DNA of 64,000 nt. Source: JBKQHQ01 sp052148715. GTDB taxonomy: Bacteria > Pseudomonadota > Alphaproteobacteria > Rhizobiales > Xanthobacteraceae. The notes under the pieces are model-generated. The model saw only the letters and a list, made by a program, of their open reading frames with translations. It was not told the DNA's origin and made no database searches. This document shows, piece after piece, positions 43,504-50,881 of the stretch (positions are counted from its first letter, which is position 1; every line of letters starts with the position of its first letter). The position numbers and the translations under genes are program-made. The stretch spans positions 1 through 64,000 of the forward strand of contig JBKQHQ010000227.1 of assembly GCA_052148715.1 (NCBI GenBank), written 5' to 3'.

Positions 43504-43552
43504 CGGATTTTGATTCCGCCATTCCCAGGTTCGAATCCTGGCGCCCCAGCCA
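43504..43552 (+). repeat. attR core
   Basis: 49 bp identical to the tRNA-Gln 3' half at 34662-34710. No acceptor 5' strand precedes it, so it is not a second tRNA gene. It marks the right end of the integrase-bearing element. Confidence 0.93.
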
Positions 43553-44247
43553 TCCTAATCGCTAGAAATCGCTGGGCTTATTTTACGCCGCTTTTTGTTC
43601 GGCCGTCCTCATTCCGAGATTCTGTTCGCGAGGCGCGTTCGGGGCGCCGGCAATGATCCTTTCGTATATCTTGTCGGCGGACCGAGGGGTAACCGCCTTG
43701 ATCATTCGATCCCCGACGCGGTCGCCGTTCTTGGTGACAAGAATGGGCGCGGGTGCGGCAGGCGGTCACAAGATTACCGACTCGATTCCCTTTTTTCACG
43801 CCAGGGCGGCCATCGACGCCCAACTTTTGATCCGCCGCCCGTAGCAAAGCTCCAGCCTGAGAGGCCACCATCGCGACCGCGATGGCTTTCCTGGTCTGAT
43901 GCACGCCATAACTCCGAGCGATGTCTGCTTGGAGGTTGATCTAGCGAATTTGACATTCTGATCTTTCGATCTCGAACTCTTCGAAACCGTTGGACTCAAG
44001 GATAGTTCTGCTTCTGTCAGAGTGCACCGGGGTCCGCAGAGTTCGTCATTTCTTTCGCCTGCCGCAAACAAGTACGGGCCAGTTTCACCAGTTTGTCACG
44101 GGTCTGCATGGCATCAGCCTTCTCGCGTGCAGACTAGGAAAAGCCTTCAGCTTATTCGACGCAACATGCGCCGTCCGGCTCAGACAGGGAGGCGGCAGTG
44201 CGAGAACTCGTCGTGCTGCCGCCGCTCCGAATTCTGTACTGTTCTGA
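43553..44247. other. Recombinase-like debris between attR and the phasin gene
   Basis: About 700 bp with no intact gene. On the minus strand a frame around 43860-43940 reads INLQADIARSYGVHQT, like the C-terminal HTH of serine resolvases. Another at 43583-43740 reads TKNGDRVGDRMIKAVTPRSA then DKIYERIIAG, like the central region of some integrases. They are in different frames and interrupted by stops. The remainder shows nothing. Confidence 0.35.
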
Positions 44248-44697
44248 TTAGGCGACGTTCTTGAATGCCTTCGTGATCCCGGCCTTGACCGGCTCGACCG
44301 TTTCGGCCGTCACTTTCTGGGCGAGGGCGGTAAGCTCTTTGGTCTGATGGGCTACGGCCTCGAATTGCTTGCGCGCATGAGCGGTCGACAGCTCCATGGC
44401 CTCACTCGGCGACTTCGCCCCCAAGAGAGCGATGGCGTGGTCGAAAATGGCGTTAGTGTTCGAACGAGCGTTCTCGATCATCTTACGATTGAATTCGGCC
44501 GCGCCTGTCGCTCCGGTCTTGAAGGTGTTTTCCAGAAGACCGGTCGCTTCCTCTGCACCCGCCCTCATCTTCTCGTACATCTCCTTGGTCTGTGCGGCAC
44601 CTTTCTCGGCGAACTCGCGGAACGCTTCCGGCACCTCGATCTTTGGCAGATCGAAAGCGGACTTTGCCCCCTTGTGCATACTGGTAGCTTCGGCCAT
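44248..44697 (-). CDS. Phasin-family protein
   Basis: 149 residues, helical, no Cys. Phasin signatures: KSAFDLPKIEVPEAFREFAE, AAQTKEMYEKMRAGAEEATG, and FNRKMIENARSNTNAIFDHA followed by LLGAKSPSEAMELSTAHARK. Phasins coat polyhydroxyalkanoate granules and control their size. A strong Shine-Dalgarno (CCAAGGAGGAAT) lies before the ATG. No phaC or phaZ is adjacent. It sits in a segment bounded by two partial tRNA-Gln ends, so it may have moved with that segment. Confidence 0.92.
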   Translation of the reverse strand: MAEATSMHKGAKSAFDLPKIEVPEAFREFAEKGAAQTKEMYEKMRAGAEEATGLLENTFKTGATGAAEFNRKMIENARSNTNAIFDHAIALLGAKSPSEAMELSTAHARKQFEAVAHQTKELTALAQKVTAETVEPVKAGITKAFKNVA

Positions 44698-44989
44698 GAT
44701 ATTCCTCCTTGGGTTGTTGGCGGACTTGCGTAGAAGTCTGCGGCAAATCTGCCTAGCGATGGTTGGTGGAACTCGGACCGCATGCGAGAACTCTCGGCTC
44801 CATTGCGATCCTCAATGGCGCCTACCTAATGGGCATAATTGTGCAATGCAATAAAAATGCTGCGATACACAATTATTTTACTTGAAGTTGTCGGGATTGA
44901 TCCGAGCCGCGAGCCAGGCTGCGTCTCCAAGCCCAAGATGACCATCTGGATGGCCATTTGCGGTTGATGCTCGAGCCTTCTTCCCATTC
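44698..44989. other. Phasin upstream region
   Basis: About 290 bp that include the phasin promoter. An AT-rich tract at 44838-44884 (TGCAATAAAAATGCTGCGAT and neighbours) is the likely core. No coding sequence supported. Confidence 0.4.
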
Positions 44990-45094
44990 CGGAGCGTGGC
45001 CCCCCTGGCCCGCTTCTTGCTCTTCCAAGCTGTCTCCTTCTAGGGGCGTTTCCTCCTAAGACTTGGGCCGCAGACCAATCTGCGGCCCTTTTTT
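44990..45094 (+). ncRNA. Candidate trans-acting sRNA, alpha-r14/suhB-like
   Basis: A gene-free stretch ends in a perfect intrinsic terminator and has two anti-Shine-Dalgarno motifs, CTCCTT at 45034-45039 and TCCTCCT at 45051-45057, followed by AAGACTTGGGCCGC. This arrangement (CCTCC-type motifs in loops, then ACUUGGGCCGC terminator stem) is what the alpha-r14 (suhB) sRNA family of Hyphomicrobiales looks like. Those sRNAs repress mRNAs by pairing with their ribosome binding sites. The 5' end is a guess from family length (70-120 nt); the family assignment is from memory. Confidence 0.6.
45065..45094 (+). terminator. Perfect Rho-independent terminator
   Basis: GGGCCGCAGA (45065-45074), loop CCAA, TCTGCGGCCC (45079-45088), then six T. 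It reads rightward only. No protein gene on the plus strand ends before it, which is the main support for the sRNA call. Confidence 0.92.
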
Positions 45095-45226
45095 GGATGG
45101 GGACATAGCCGACGGCTGTCTCACCAGACCGTGCTGGGGGACATCGGGGACAAGCGAGTTGACGAAAGAGGTCAAAACGCACCGGCGGACATTTTCTGAG
45201 CCTTTGGAGGGGAGGCGCTTTCGCTG

Positions 45227-45255
45227 CCCAGGTTCGAATCCTGGCGCCCCAGCCA
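45227..45255 (+). repeat. Third copy of the tRNA-Gln 3' end (partial att)
   Basis: 29 bp identical to 34682-34710 (T arm, acceptor 3' strand and CCA). The sequence before it does not form the rest of a tRNA. It probably marks the far end of an older or tandem integration at the same tRNA gene. Confidence 0.85.
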
Positions 45256-45371
45256 TGCTCACGCGATCTTGTTGAATGGAGCTCGAGCCCGGCGCGGATC
45301 GCGCGCCCGATCATCCAGAGCCGCAGCCGGATCACGCGTCTTAACCCGCGCGCCAAGGCAAAAATTGCCGC

Positions 45372-46313
45372 TTAAATATCGAGCGTCACCCTCACGCGCG
45401 CGCGTGAGACGCAGAGCATCATGCGGTCCTGGCGCGCGGCTGCGTCAAGCACCGAATCCCGGTGCAGCACCGTGCCGTCCAGATAGCGGCGCTCGCAGGC
45501 GCCGCATACGCCGAGCTCGCAAGACGAGGGCAGGCCGATGCCGTGCGCGCGCAAGATCTCGAGCGCCGACTTGTCCGCGGGGACCCGCAGAACCTCTCCG
45601 GTCGATGCGAGTCTCACGTCGAACGGCTCGGGAACGAAGTTTTCATCCCGTGTCGGCTTGAATACTTCGCAATGAATATGGCTTTCAGGCCAATCGATCG
45701 CGGCTGCGCGAAACGCTTGCGTCAAGCCTTGCGGCCCGCAGCAATAGACATGGGTGCCGGGCGTGACAGATTTGAGAAGCCGTTCCACGTCGAGACGCGC
45801 GGATGGCTGGCACCCCGCGTCAGAGAAATAGGTCGACAGCCGTTGCGGGCCGCAGAGGGCGCGCAGAACCGATAGAAAGGGGGCCGTCCGCGCTTCATGG
45901 GCACAATAATGCAACGCGAACGGGACATCGCGTCGGGCAAGATACCGCGTCATTGCGAGTATCGGTGTTATGCCGATGCCGCCGGCAATGAGAACATGAC
46001 AACGCGCACCCTCGCCCGGCGGAAAATTGTTGCGCGGCGCCGACAGCGGGACCGAGCAGCCGACCTGCAGGTTCTGATGAATCCACCGCGAGGCGCCGCG
46101 GCCATCGTCCTCGCGCTTGATCGCGATCTCATAGACGGTGTCGTCGTCCGGATCGCCGCAGAGCGAATATTGCCTTATCGGCCCGCCCGGCAGATGCAGG
46201 TCGACGTGTGAACCCGGCGTGGGCGGCGGCAAATGCTCACGGCGCGGATGACGAAACCTGTAGGCCCGGACCGCGTCGGTGATGACGCGGACATCGCATA
46301 CGGTCATCTTCAT
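45372..46313 (-). CDS. PDR/VanB-type ferredoxin reductase with 2Fe-2S domain
   Basis: 313 residues in three parts: an FMN/FAD-binding barrel (GGPIRQYSLCGDPDDDTVYE), an NAD-binding domain (AGGIGITPILAMTRYL, YCCGPQGLTQAF) and a C-terminal plant-type 2Fe-2S domain (SSCELGVCGACERRYLDG and a later Cys). It transfers electrons from NAD(P)H to a partner oxygenase or molybdo-enzyme. Here the adjacent upstream gene is a MOSC protein 31 bp away; reductase and MOSC domains are fused in some proteins, so the pair probably forms a molybdenum-dependent reductase. A TTG at 46331 is an alternative start. Confidence 0.9.
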   Translation of the reverse strand: MKMTVCDVRVITDAVRAYRFRHPRREHLPPPTPGSHVDLHLPGGPIRQYSLCGDPDDDTVYEIAIKREDDGRGASRWIHQNLQVGCSVPLSAPRNNFPPGEGARCHVLIAGGIGITPILAMTRYLARRDVPFALHYCAHEARTAPFLSVLRALCGPQRLSTYFSDAGCQPSARLDVERLLKSVTPGTHVYCCGPQGLTQAFRAAAIDWPESHIHCEVFKPTRDENFVPEPFDVRLASTGEVLRVPADKSALEILRAHGIGLPSSCELGVCGACERRYLDGTVLHRDSVLDAAARQDRMMLCVSRARVRVTLDI

Positions 46314-46344
46314 GATGATGCGCGCGGTCAATTAGGCCACTCGT

Positions 46345-46854
46345 CTAGCAGTCATCGAGGGGGTCGATCGGATCGCCGCGGCGGATGATGCCCCCTTTCT
46401 CGATCCTGCAATTGAGGCCGGATCGGTTATACAGCGGCAGATACACCGGCACACCGAGCAGTTCCTCGAGATATTTGCAGGGAAAGTTCAGCCGTCCGCC
46501 GATCAGGATAGCGCTGCCGACGCGGAACCGCCTGCCAACGAGATGGTTCAACGGGACGCCCGCGACCGTGAGGTTGCGGCGATGGTCGGCCGGCTCGATG
46601 TTGATCGAACCGGACTGGAGCGGAGGATCGTTACGCCTGAGCGCGTCCAGCACCTCGCTCTCGAAGAGAGTAACCTCGCGGACATCGGGCTTTGGAGAGT
46701 ACGTTCCGGTACCGAGGAAATACCGGTCGCCTTCTATTCCGCGGCCGGCCACGAGGTTGGCTTCCGCGACCTCCTCCATCTCGAACGAGGCGGCCGGGGC
46801 AATGTGGATGTGCAAGAGCCTCCCGCCCGACCACGTGGTTCGGCTCGGGCTCAT
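46345..46854 (-). CDS. MOSC domain protein (molybdenum cofactor-binding, YiiM-like)
   Basis: 169 residues, a free-standing MOSC domain: RLLHIHIAPAASFEMEEV, GRGIEGDRYF (37-46), DVREVTLFESEVLDAL, ADHRRNLTVAGVPLNHLVGR, and GRLNFPCKYLEELLGV with the conserved Cys that holds the molybdopterin cofactor. Such proteins (YiiM/YcbX/mARC type) reduce N-hydroxylated compounds with electrons from a flavo-Fe-S reductase. It is followed at 31 bp by such a reductase and preceded at 43 bp by an MFS transporter. Confidence 0.9.
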   Translation of the reverse strand: MSPSRTTWSGGRLLHIHIAPAASFEMEEVAEANLVAGRGIEGDRYFLGTGTYSPKPDVREVTLFESEVLDALRRNDPPLQSGSINIEPADHRRNLTVAGVPLNHLVGRRFRVGSAILIGGRLNFPCKYLEELLGVPVYLPLYNRSGLNCRIEKGGIIRRGDPIDPLDDC

Positions 46855-46897
46855 GGCGCTGCTCCGACGGGCAGGCCCCGCGCTCCCCGATCGGATC

Positions 46898-48211
46898 TCA
46901 TCCCAGCAAAGCTTCGTCCTTTGTCTCGCGGGCAAAGAGCGTTGCCGTGAGCGTGATGAGCGCCAGCAGGATCAGCATGATCGACACCCCGGCGGTGCCC
47001 CCGGTATAGGCCGCGAGCGCCGTTGCAATGATCGGCGCAAAACCGCCGCCGATGGCGGCGGACACCTGGAACCCCAAGGATGCGCCGCTATATCTGACGT
47101 TGGGGCCGAACAACTCCGGGAAATAGGTCGATTCAGGTGCGAACATCAGCCCGTGCCCGAAATTGAGCGCGATGACCACCGTCAAGATCACGATGGCCGG
47201 CGTCCCCATATCGAGCAGCCAGAAGAGCGGAAACGCGAACAGGACGGTGAAGGCGACACCGGCAAAATAAAGCGCCCGACGACCGAACAGATCTGAGAGG
47301 TGGCCGAACAACGGAATCGTGAGCACCTCCACCAGAGCGGCCAACGAGATTGCGTTGAGCATCAGCGATTTCGTCAAGCCAAGCTCGTTCGTGGCATACA
47401 CCACGACAAATACTGTCAGCATGTAGACCCACGAGACCTCGGACAGCTTCAGCCCGATCGCAATCAAGAATGAGCGTGGATTCTTCAGCAGCATCTCGAA
47501 GAACGGGCTGCGGACGATCTGACCGCGCGACTTGATCTGCTCGAATACCGGTGTCTCGGGAAGCCGCGCCCGGACGAAAATGCCAATGGCCACGAGCAGG
47601 ATGCTGATAAGGAAGGGGACGCGCCAGCCCCAGGCTTGAAAGTCGGCGTCCGGCAATGCCGAGACGACAGAGAATACGGCGGAGGCCGTGACCAGGCCGA
47701 CCGGAAATCCGACCTGGATCAAGCTGCCGAATAGACCGCGTCGATGGCGCGGCGCGTGTTCCAGCACCATCAGCGACGCGCCGCCCCATTCTCCACCAAG
47801 CGCGATGCCCTGTGCCACGCGCAGGAGGACCAATAGAATCGGCGCCCAGATTCCGACCTGCGCATAGGTTGGCAGCACGCCGATCGCCGCTGTCGCCAGC
47901 CCCATGGCGACCATGGTGATCATCAGCATCGATTTGCGGCCCAGCCGGTCGCCGAAATGTCCGAAGATCGCTCCGCCGACTGGGCGCGCGAGGAAGCCGA
48001 CGGCAAAGCTGCCCAAGGAAGCCAAGGTGCCGATCCTCGGATCAACATTGGGAAAGAACAGCTTGTTGAAAACGAGCGCGGCAGCGGTGCCGTAGATGAT
48101 GAAGTCGTACCATTCGACGATCGTGCCGATCGTGCCGGCAAAGGCGATGGCACCCATGCGATGCGGCTTCGGCCCGCCCATCGCGGTGGCAACATTGCTG
48201 GTGGTGGTCAT
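46898..48211 (-). CDS. MFS transporter, metabolite:H+ symporter (MHS) family
   Basis: 437 residues, about 12 membrane helices. MHS marks: GTIGTIVEWYDFIIYGTAAA in helix 1, GHFGDRLGRKSMLM (the G-x3-D-R-x-G-R-[KR] loop), RVAQGIALGGEWGGA, and RRGLFGSLIQVGFPVG. Relatives carry organic acids, betaine, shikimate or alpha-ketoglutarate. The ATG at 48211 has AGGTGAG upstream. It heads the minus-strand MFS-MOSC-reductase operon, divergent from the DJ-1 gene. Confidence 0.94.
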   Translation of the reverse strand: MTTTSNVATAMGGPKPHRMGAIAFAGTIGTIVEWYDFIIYGTAAALVFNKLFFPNVDPRIGTLASLGSFAVGFLARPVGGAIFGHFGDRLGRKSMLMITMVAMGLATAAIGVLPTYAQVGIWAPILLVLLRVAQGIALGGEWGGASLMVLEHAPRHRRGLFGSLIQVGFPVGLVTASAVFSVVSALPDADFQAWGWRVPFLISILLVAIGIFVRARLPETPVFEQIKSRGQIVRSPFFEMLLKNPRSFLIAIGLKLSEVSWVYMLTVFVVVYATNELGLTKSLMLNAISLAALVEVLTIPLFGHLSDLFGRRALYFAGVAFTVLFAFPLFWLLDMGTPAIVILTVVIALNFGHGLMFAPESTYFPELFGPNVRYSGASLGFQVSAAIGGGFAPIIATALAAYTGGTAGVSIMLILLALITLTATLFARETKDEALLG

Positions 48212-48476
48212 CTCACCTCTCCTTGCCGGGGCGCTTCCGACGGGAGCAGCAGAGCGCCCGGCAACACGACCGCCCAAGAAGTGGTCATAAAAGGAAACAA
48301 TGCTCACAACTTGGGCATAGAGAGCAACGACAATCGTCTTGTTTTATATGGCCTTCGTTAGCTATTCTACGCGGAAAGCATCCTGTGCGAAAAAGTTTCA
48401 GCAAGTTTCATGCCATGAAACATTCTTTTATGAACTGTTTCCTATAGTTGCAGTGCAAGGGCGCAGCGAGGCGCAT
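48212..48476. other. Divergent promoter region, MFS operon / DJ-1 operon
   Basis: 265 bp, AT-rich in the right half, between two oppositely oriented operons. It holds the palindrome described at 48393-48421. TCTTGTTTTATATGG (48331-48345) looks like a -10-type region. No gene. Confidence 0.5.
48393..48421. promoter_or_regulatory. Putative operator GTTTCAT-GCC-ATGAAAC with upstream half-site
   Basis: GTTTCAT (48405-48411), spacer GCC, ATGAAAC (48415-48421) is a perfect 7-bp inverted repeat. A further AAGTTTCA half-site at 48393-48400 lies exactly 10 bp before the first arm (48403-48410), one helical turn. The XRE-cupin regulator two genes downstream is the obvious candidate binder. Confidence 0.6.
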
Positions 48477-49106
48477 ATGCTGTTCGGAATTTTCATCTAT
48501 GACGGCGTGGAGGCTATCGATCTCGCCACCTTTGGGGTGCTGTCGATGGCACGGCGCATCCGCCCCGACATTGCGATTTGCACCATCGCGCCAACAAGCG
48601 GTCCGACGGTATTGGCGAACGGGCTGCGGCTCATGGCGGATTTTGATCTGCAGACTGCCCCGCGCCTCGACGTCCTGATCGTGACCGGTGGGCCCGGCTG
48701 GGCTGCCCAGACCCGCTCGCCCGAACTGCTGGCATTCATTCGGCGCCATGCCGCCGAGATCCCCGTCGTATCAGTCTGCACCGGCGGATTAATTCTCGCG
48801 GCGAGTGGTGTCTTGGATGGCAAGGCGGCAACCACCAAGCGCGAGGTGGTGCCGCCGGAGATCTCGCCGCTCGAACGGCTGCGCGCGGAATATCCACACG
48901 TCGCAGCGCGCGATGCGAGTCTTGTAGACGAAGGAAACATCATCACGGGCGGTGGGGTATCGCTTTGCATCGACACGATGCTTCACCTGCTCAAGAAGCT
49001 GTTCGGTCCGGAAATGGCGGCCGAGACAGCCCGAACAATCGAGTACCAACGAGCATGGGCAGCAAACCTAGCGCAATTTCCGCCGTTCCTTACGACCACG
49101 TCGTGA
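48477..49106 (+). CDS. DJ-1/PfpI-family protein
   Basis: 209 residues, class I glutamine-amidotransferase-like fold. Marks: E12 (DGVEAIDLATFGVLS), the nucleophile C101 in VSVCTGGLILAASGVL, and ATTKREVVPP. Relatives include isonitrile hydratase, the N-terminal domain of AraC-type GlxA regulators, and proteases/chaperones. There is no AraC domain here, so it is enzyme-like; isonitrile hydratase-type is the best guess. Its end overlaps the XRE-cupin gene by 52 bp. ATG at 48477 starts LFGIFIYDGVE. Confidence 0.9.
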   Translation: MLFGIFIYDGVEAIDLATFGVLSMARRIRPDIAICTIAPTSGPTVLANGLRLMADFDLQTAPRLDVLIVTGGPGWAAQTRSPELLAFIRRHAAEIPVVSVCTGGLILAASGVLDGKAATTKREVVPPEISPLERLRAEYPHVAARDASLVDEGNIITGGGVSLCIDTMLHLLKKLFGPEMAAETARTIEYQRAWAANLAQFPPFLTTTS

Positions 49107-49780
49107 CGGACGCCGCAACCGGCTCGAAGCCATCGGGCTTGACTGCGCCCGAGCTGCGGCTCGGCCCGCGGCTCTGCGAGCTGCGGACCGCGCGAGGCTT
49201 CACGCAGGACCAGGTCGCGGCGGAAACCGGCTTCAGCAAGGGCTATCTCTCCAAGATCGAAAACTCCAAGGTGATCCCGCCGATCGGCACTCTGGTCAGG
49301 ATCGCGCGCGTGCTTGATACCGATCTGGGCAATCTCTTCGGCGCCGATGGTGTGAGTGATCAGGATGAAGCCGTCTGCATTGTCCGTTCATGGGAGAGAC
49401 ACGGCGTCGTCCGGGGCGGAACCTCCTTCGGCTACGATTACCAGGCCCTCGCGGACCGGCGGCACCATAAGCATATGGAGCCGTTCGTGATGATATTTCC
49501 TTCGCACGTGGAGAAAGACGTCCGCTTCGAGCACGATGGCGAGGAATTCATGTTCATCTTGTCCGGCAAGGTGGAGCTTTCGGTCGTGATCAACGAGCGT
49601 GTCCGGACTTGGGTCTTGGCGCCGGGGGATAGCGCCTATTTCGATTCAAGCATTCCGCACCGTGGACGCAGCCTGCAGGGCGAGTCGCGCGCTCTGGTGG
49701 TGATCCATAGCCCGAAAGATGCCGCCGCCAAGAAAGCGCGAATCGGGCGAGGCCGGAAAGATGCAAATGAAGAAGAATAA
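49055..49780 (+). CDS. XRE-family regulator with cupin sensor domain
   Basis: 241 residues. HTH in about 32-88 (RLCELRTARGFTQDQVAAET and FSKGYLSKIENSKVIPPIG), cupin in about 150-225 (HDGEEFMFILSGKVELSVVI, LAPGDSAYFDSSIPHRGRSL). This architecture (PuuR/SutR-like) senses a small metabolite with the cupin and controls nearby catabolic genes. It overlaps the gene before (52 bp) and after (20 bp), so all three are coordinated. The HPHRGR-like metal triad is present. Confidence 0.93.
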   Translation: MGSKPSAISAVPYDHVVTDAATGSKPSGLTAPELRLGPRLCELRTARGFTQDQVAAETGFSKGYLSKIENSKVIPPIGTLVRIARVLDTDLGNLFGADGVSDQDEAVCIVRSWERHGVVRGGTSFGYDYQALADRRHHKHMEPFVMIFPSHVEKDVRFEHDGEEFMFILSGKVELSVVINERVRTWVLAPGDSAYFDSSIPHRGRSLQGESRALVVIHSPKDAAAKKARIGRGRKDANEEE

Positions 49781-50780
49781 AGCCGGCAGACGAGCGTTCC
49801 TAAAAGTCGTTGTCGGGCTGGTTGCGACCGTCTTCCTTTGCACAGATCGTGTCGGATCTGTCGTGGCTCAGCCATCCTCGCCGCCCGGTTATCCCGTTCG
49901 GCAGGTAAGGTGGGTCGTGCCGTATGCCGCCGGAGGGGCGACCGACGTAATTTCTCGCCTGATCTGCCAGCGGCTTTCGGACCGACTGGGGCAACCCTTC
50001 ATCGTCGTGAACCAGCCGGGCGCCGGCAGCAACATCGGCACCGCAGCCGTGATAAATTCACCGGCGGACGGGTATACGCTGCTCCTGATCAGCACTGCCA
50101 ATGCCATTAACGCGTCGTTCGACAAGAACCTTCCGTTTGATTTCTCCGAGGGGATTGTCCCGGTGGCCGGGGTCGCTCGCATCCCGCTCGTGATGGTCAT
50201 CAACAACGACATACCGGCCCGCAATATTCCCGAATTTATCGCTTACGCGAGAGCCCATCCGGGAAAGCTCAGCGTAGCCTCCTCCGGGGTTGGAACATCG
50301 CTGCATCTGTCCGGCGAGTTGTTCAAGACAATGACAGGGATCGACCTCGTTCATGTCCCCTACAGGGGATCGGCCCCGGGGCTGATGGATCTTATGGCCG
50401 GCCAGGTCCAGGTGATGTTCGATAATGTGACGTCCTCGGCCCAGCTGATACGGGAGGGTAAGGTGCGTGCTCTCGGCGTCACGACGCGGGAGAGATCCGA
50501 CGCGCTGCCCGACGTTGCGCCGATCAGCGACAGCCTGCCGGGATACGAGACGATCTCCTTTTACGGCGCCGGGGCTCCGCGCGGCACGTCTACGGAGATC
50601 ATTGATCGACTAAACGGGGAAATAAATGCCGCGCTTGACGACCCCATGATCAAGGAACGGCTCGGCGAGCTGGGCGCACTTCCTATCTCGGGAAATGCGA
50701 CGCAATTCGCCGCCATGTTGGCATCCGAGACCGAACGATGGCGCAAGATCGTCGAGCAGTCCGGTGCAACCAAGAATTAG
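49761..50780 (+). CDS. Bug-family tricarboxylate substrate-binding protein
   Basis: 339 residues. A Tat-like signal (KKNKAGRRAFLKVVVGLV: RR followed by F-L-K) precedes the Bug fold: YPVRQVRWVVPYAAGGATDV, VVNQPGAGSNIGTAAVI, ADGYTLLLISTANA, VPYRGSAPGLMDLM. It resembles the Bug protein at 783 (shared motifs NPAN/TANAINA, VPYRGSAP) though not identical. Its start overlaps the XRE-cupin gene by 20 bp, so it is part of the same operon. It may bring in the ligand sensed by that regulator. Confidence 0.93.
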   Translation: MQMKKNKAGRRAFLKVVVGLVATVFLCTDRVGSVVAQPSSPPGYPVRQVRWVVPYAAGGATDVISRLICQRLSDRLGQPFIVVNQPGAGSNIGTAAVINSPADGYTLLLISTANAINASFDKNLPFDFSEGIVPVAGVARIPLVMVINNDIPARNIPEFIAYARAHPGKLSVASSGVGTSLHLSGELFKTMTGIDLVHVPYRGSAPGLMDLMAGQVQVMFDNVTSSAQLIREGKVRALGVTTRERSDALPDVAPISDSLPGYETISFYGAGAPRGTSTEIIDRLNGEINAALDDPMIKERLGELGALPISGNATQFAAMLASETERWRKIVEQSGATKN

Positions 50781-50881
50781 TGCCCCTGAAGGCCGCTGCT
50801 GCGCTTGTGTTAGGTTAGCGCGCGGCCCACGGTAGCGTTGGGAGGGGGGGCGCTCCCCCGCGCACGACGGGAAAGAAAACG

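Larger units (their letters stand above)
34662..43552. mobile_element. Integrative element inserted in tRNA-Gln(TTG)
   Basis: The element is bounded by a 49-bp perfect direct repeat of the tRNA 3' half (34662-34710 and 43504-43552; a matching T follows each). It encodes a DUF4102-type tyrosine integrase at its right end, next to attR. Cargo genes have lower GC and no phage structural, conjugation or relaxase genes, so it is a small genomic island rather than a prophage or ICE. It could be excised by its integrase, possibly with a helper excisionase. The cargo order and the decayed genes at its left edge point to past turnover. Confidence 0.92.

Noticed and set aside
43504..43552. Second tRNA-Gln gene
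   Set aside because: Only the 3' half is present; no acceptor or D-arm 5' strand precedes it.
34662..43552. Prophage or conjugative element
   Set aside because: No capsid, portal, terminase, tail, relaxase or type IV secretion genes are visible.
45056..45262. Minus-strand ORF starting MSMAGAPGFEPG
   Set aside because: Antisense translation of the tRNA 3'-end copy and the sRNA terminator; not a protein.
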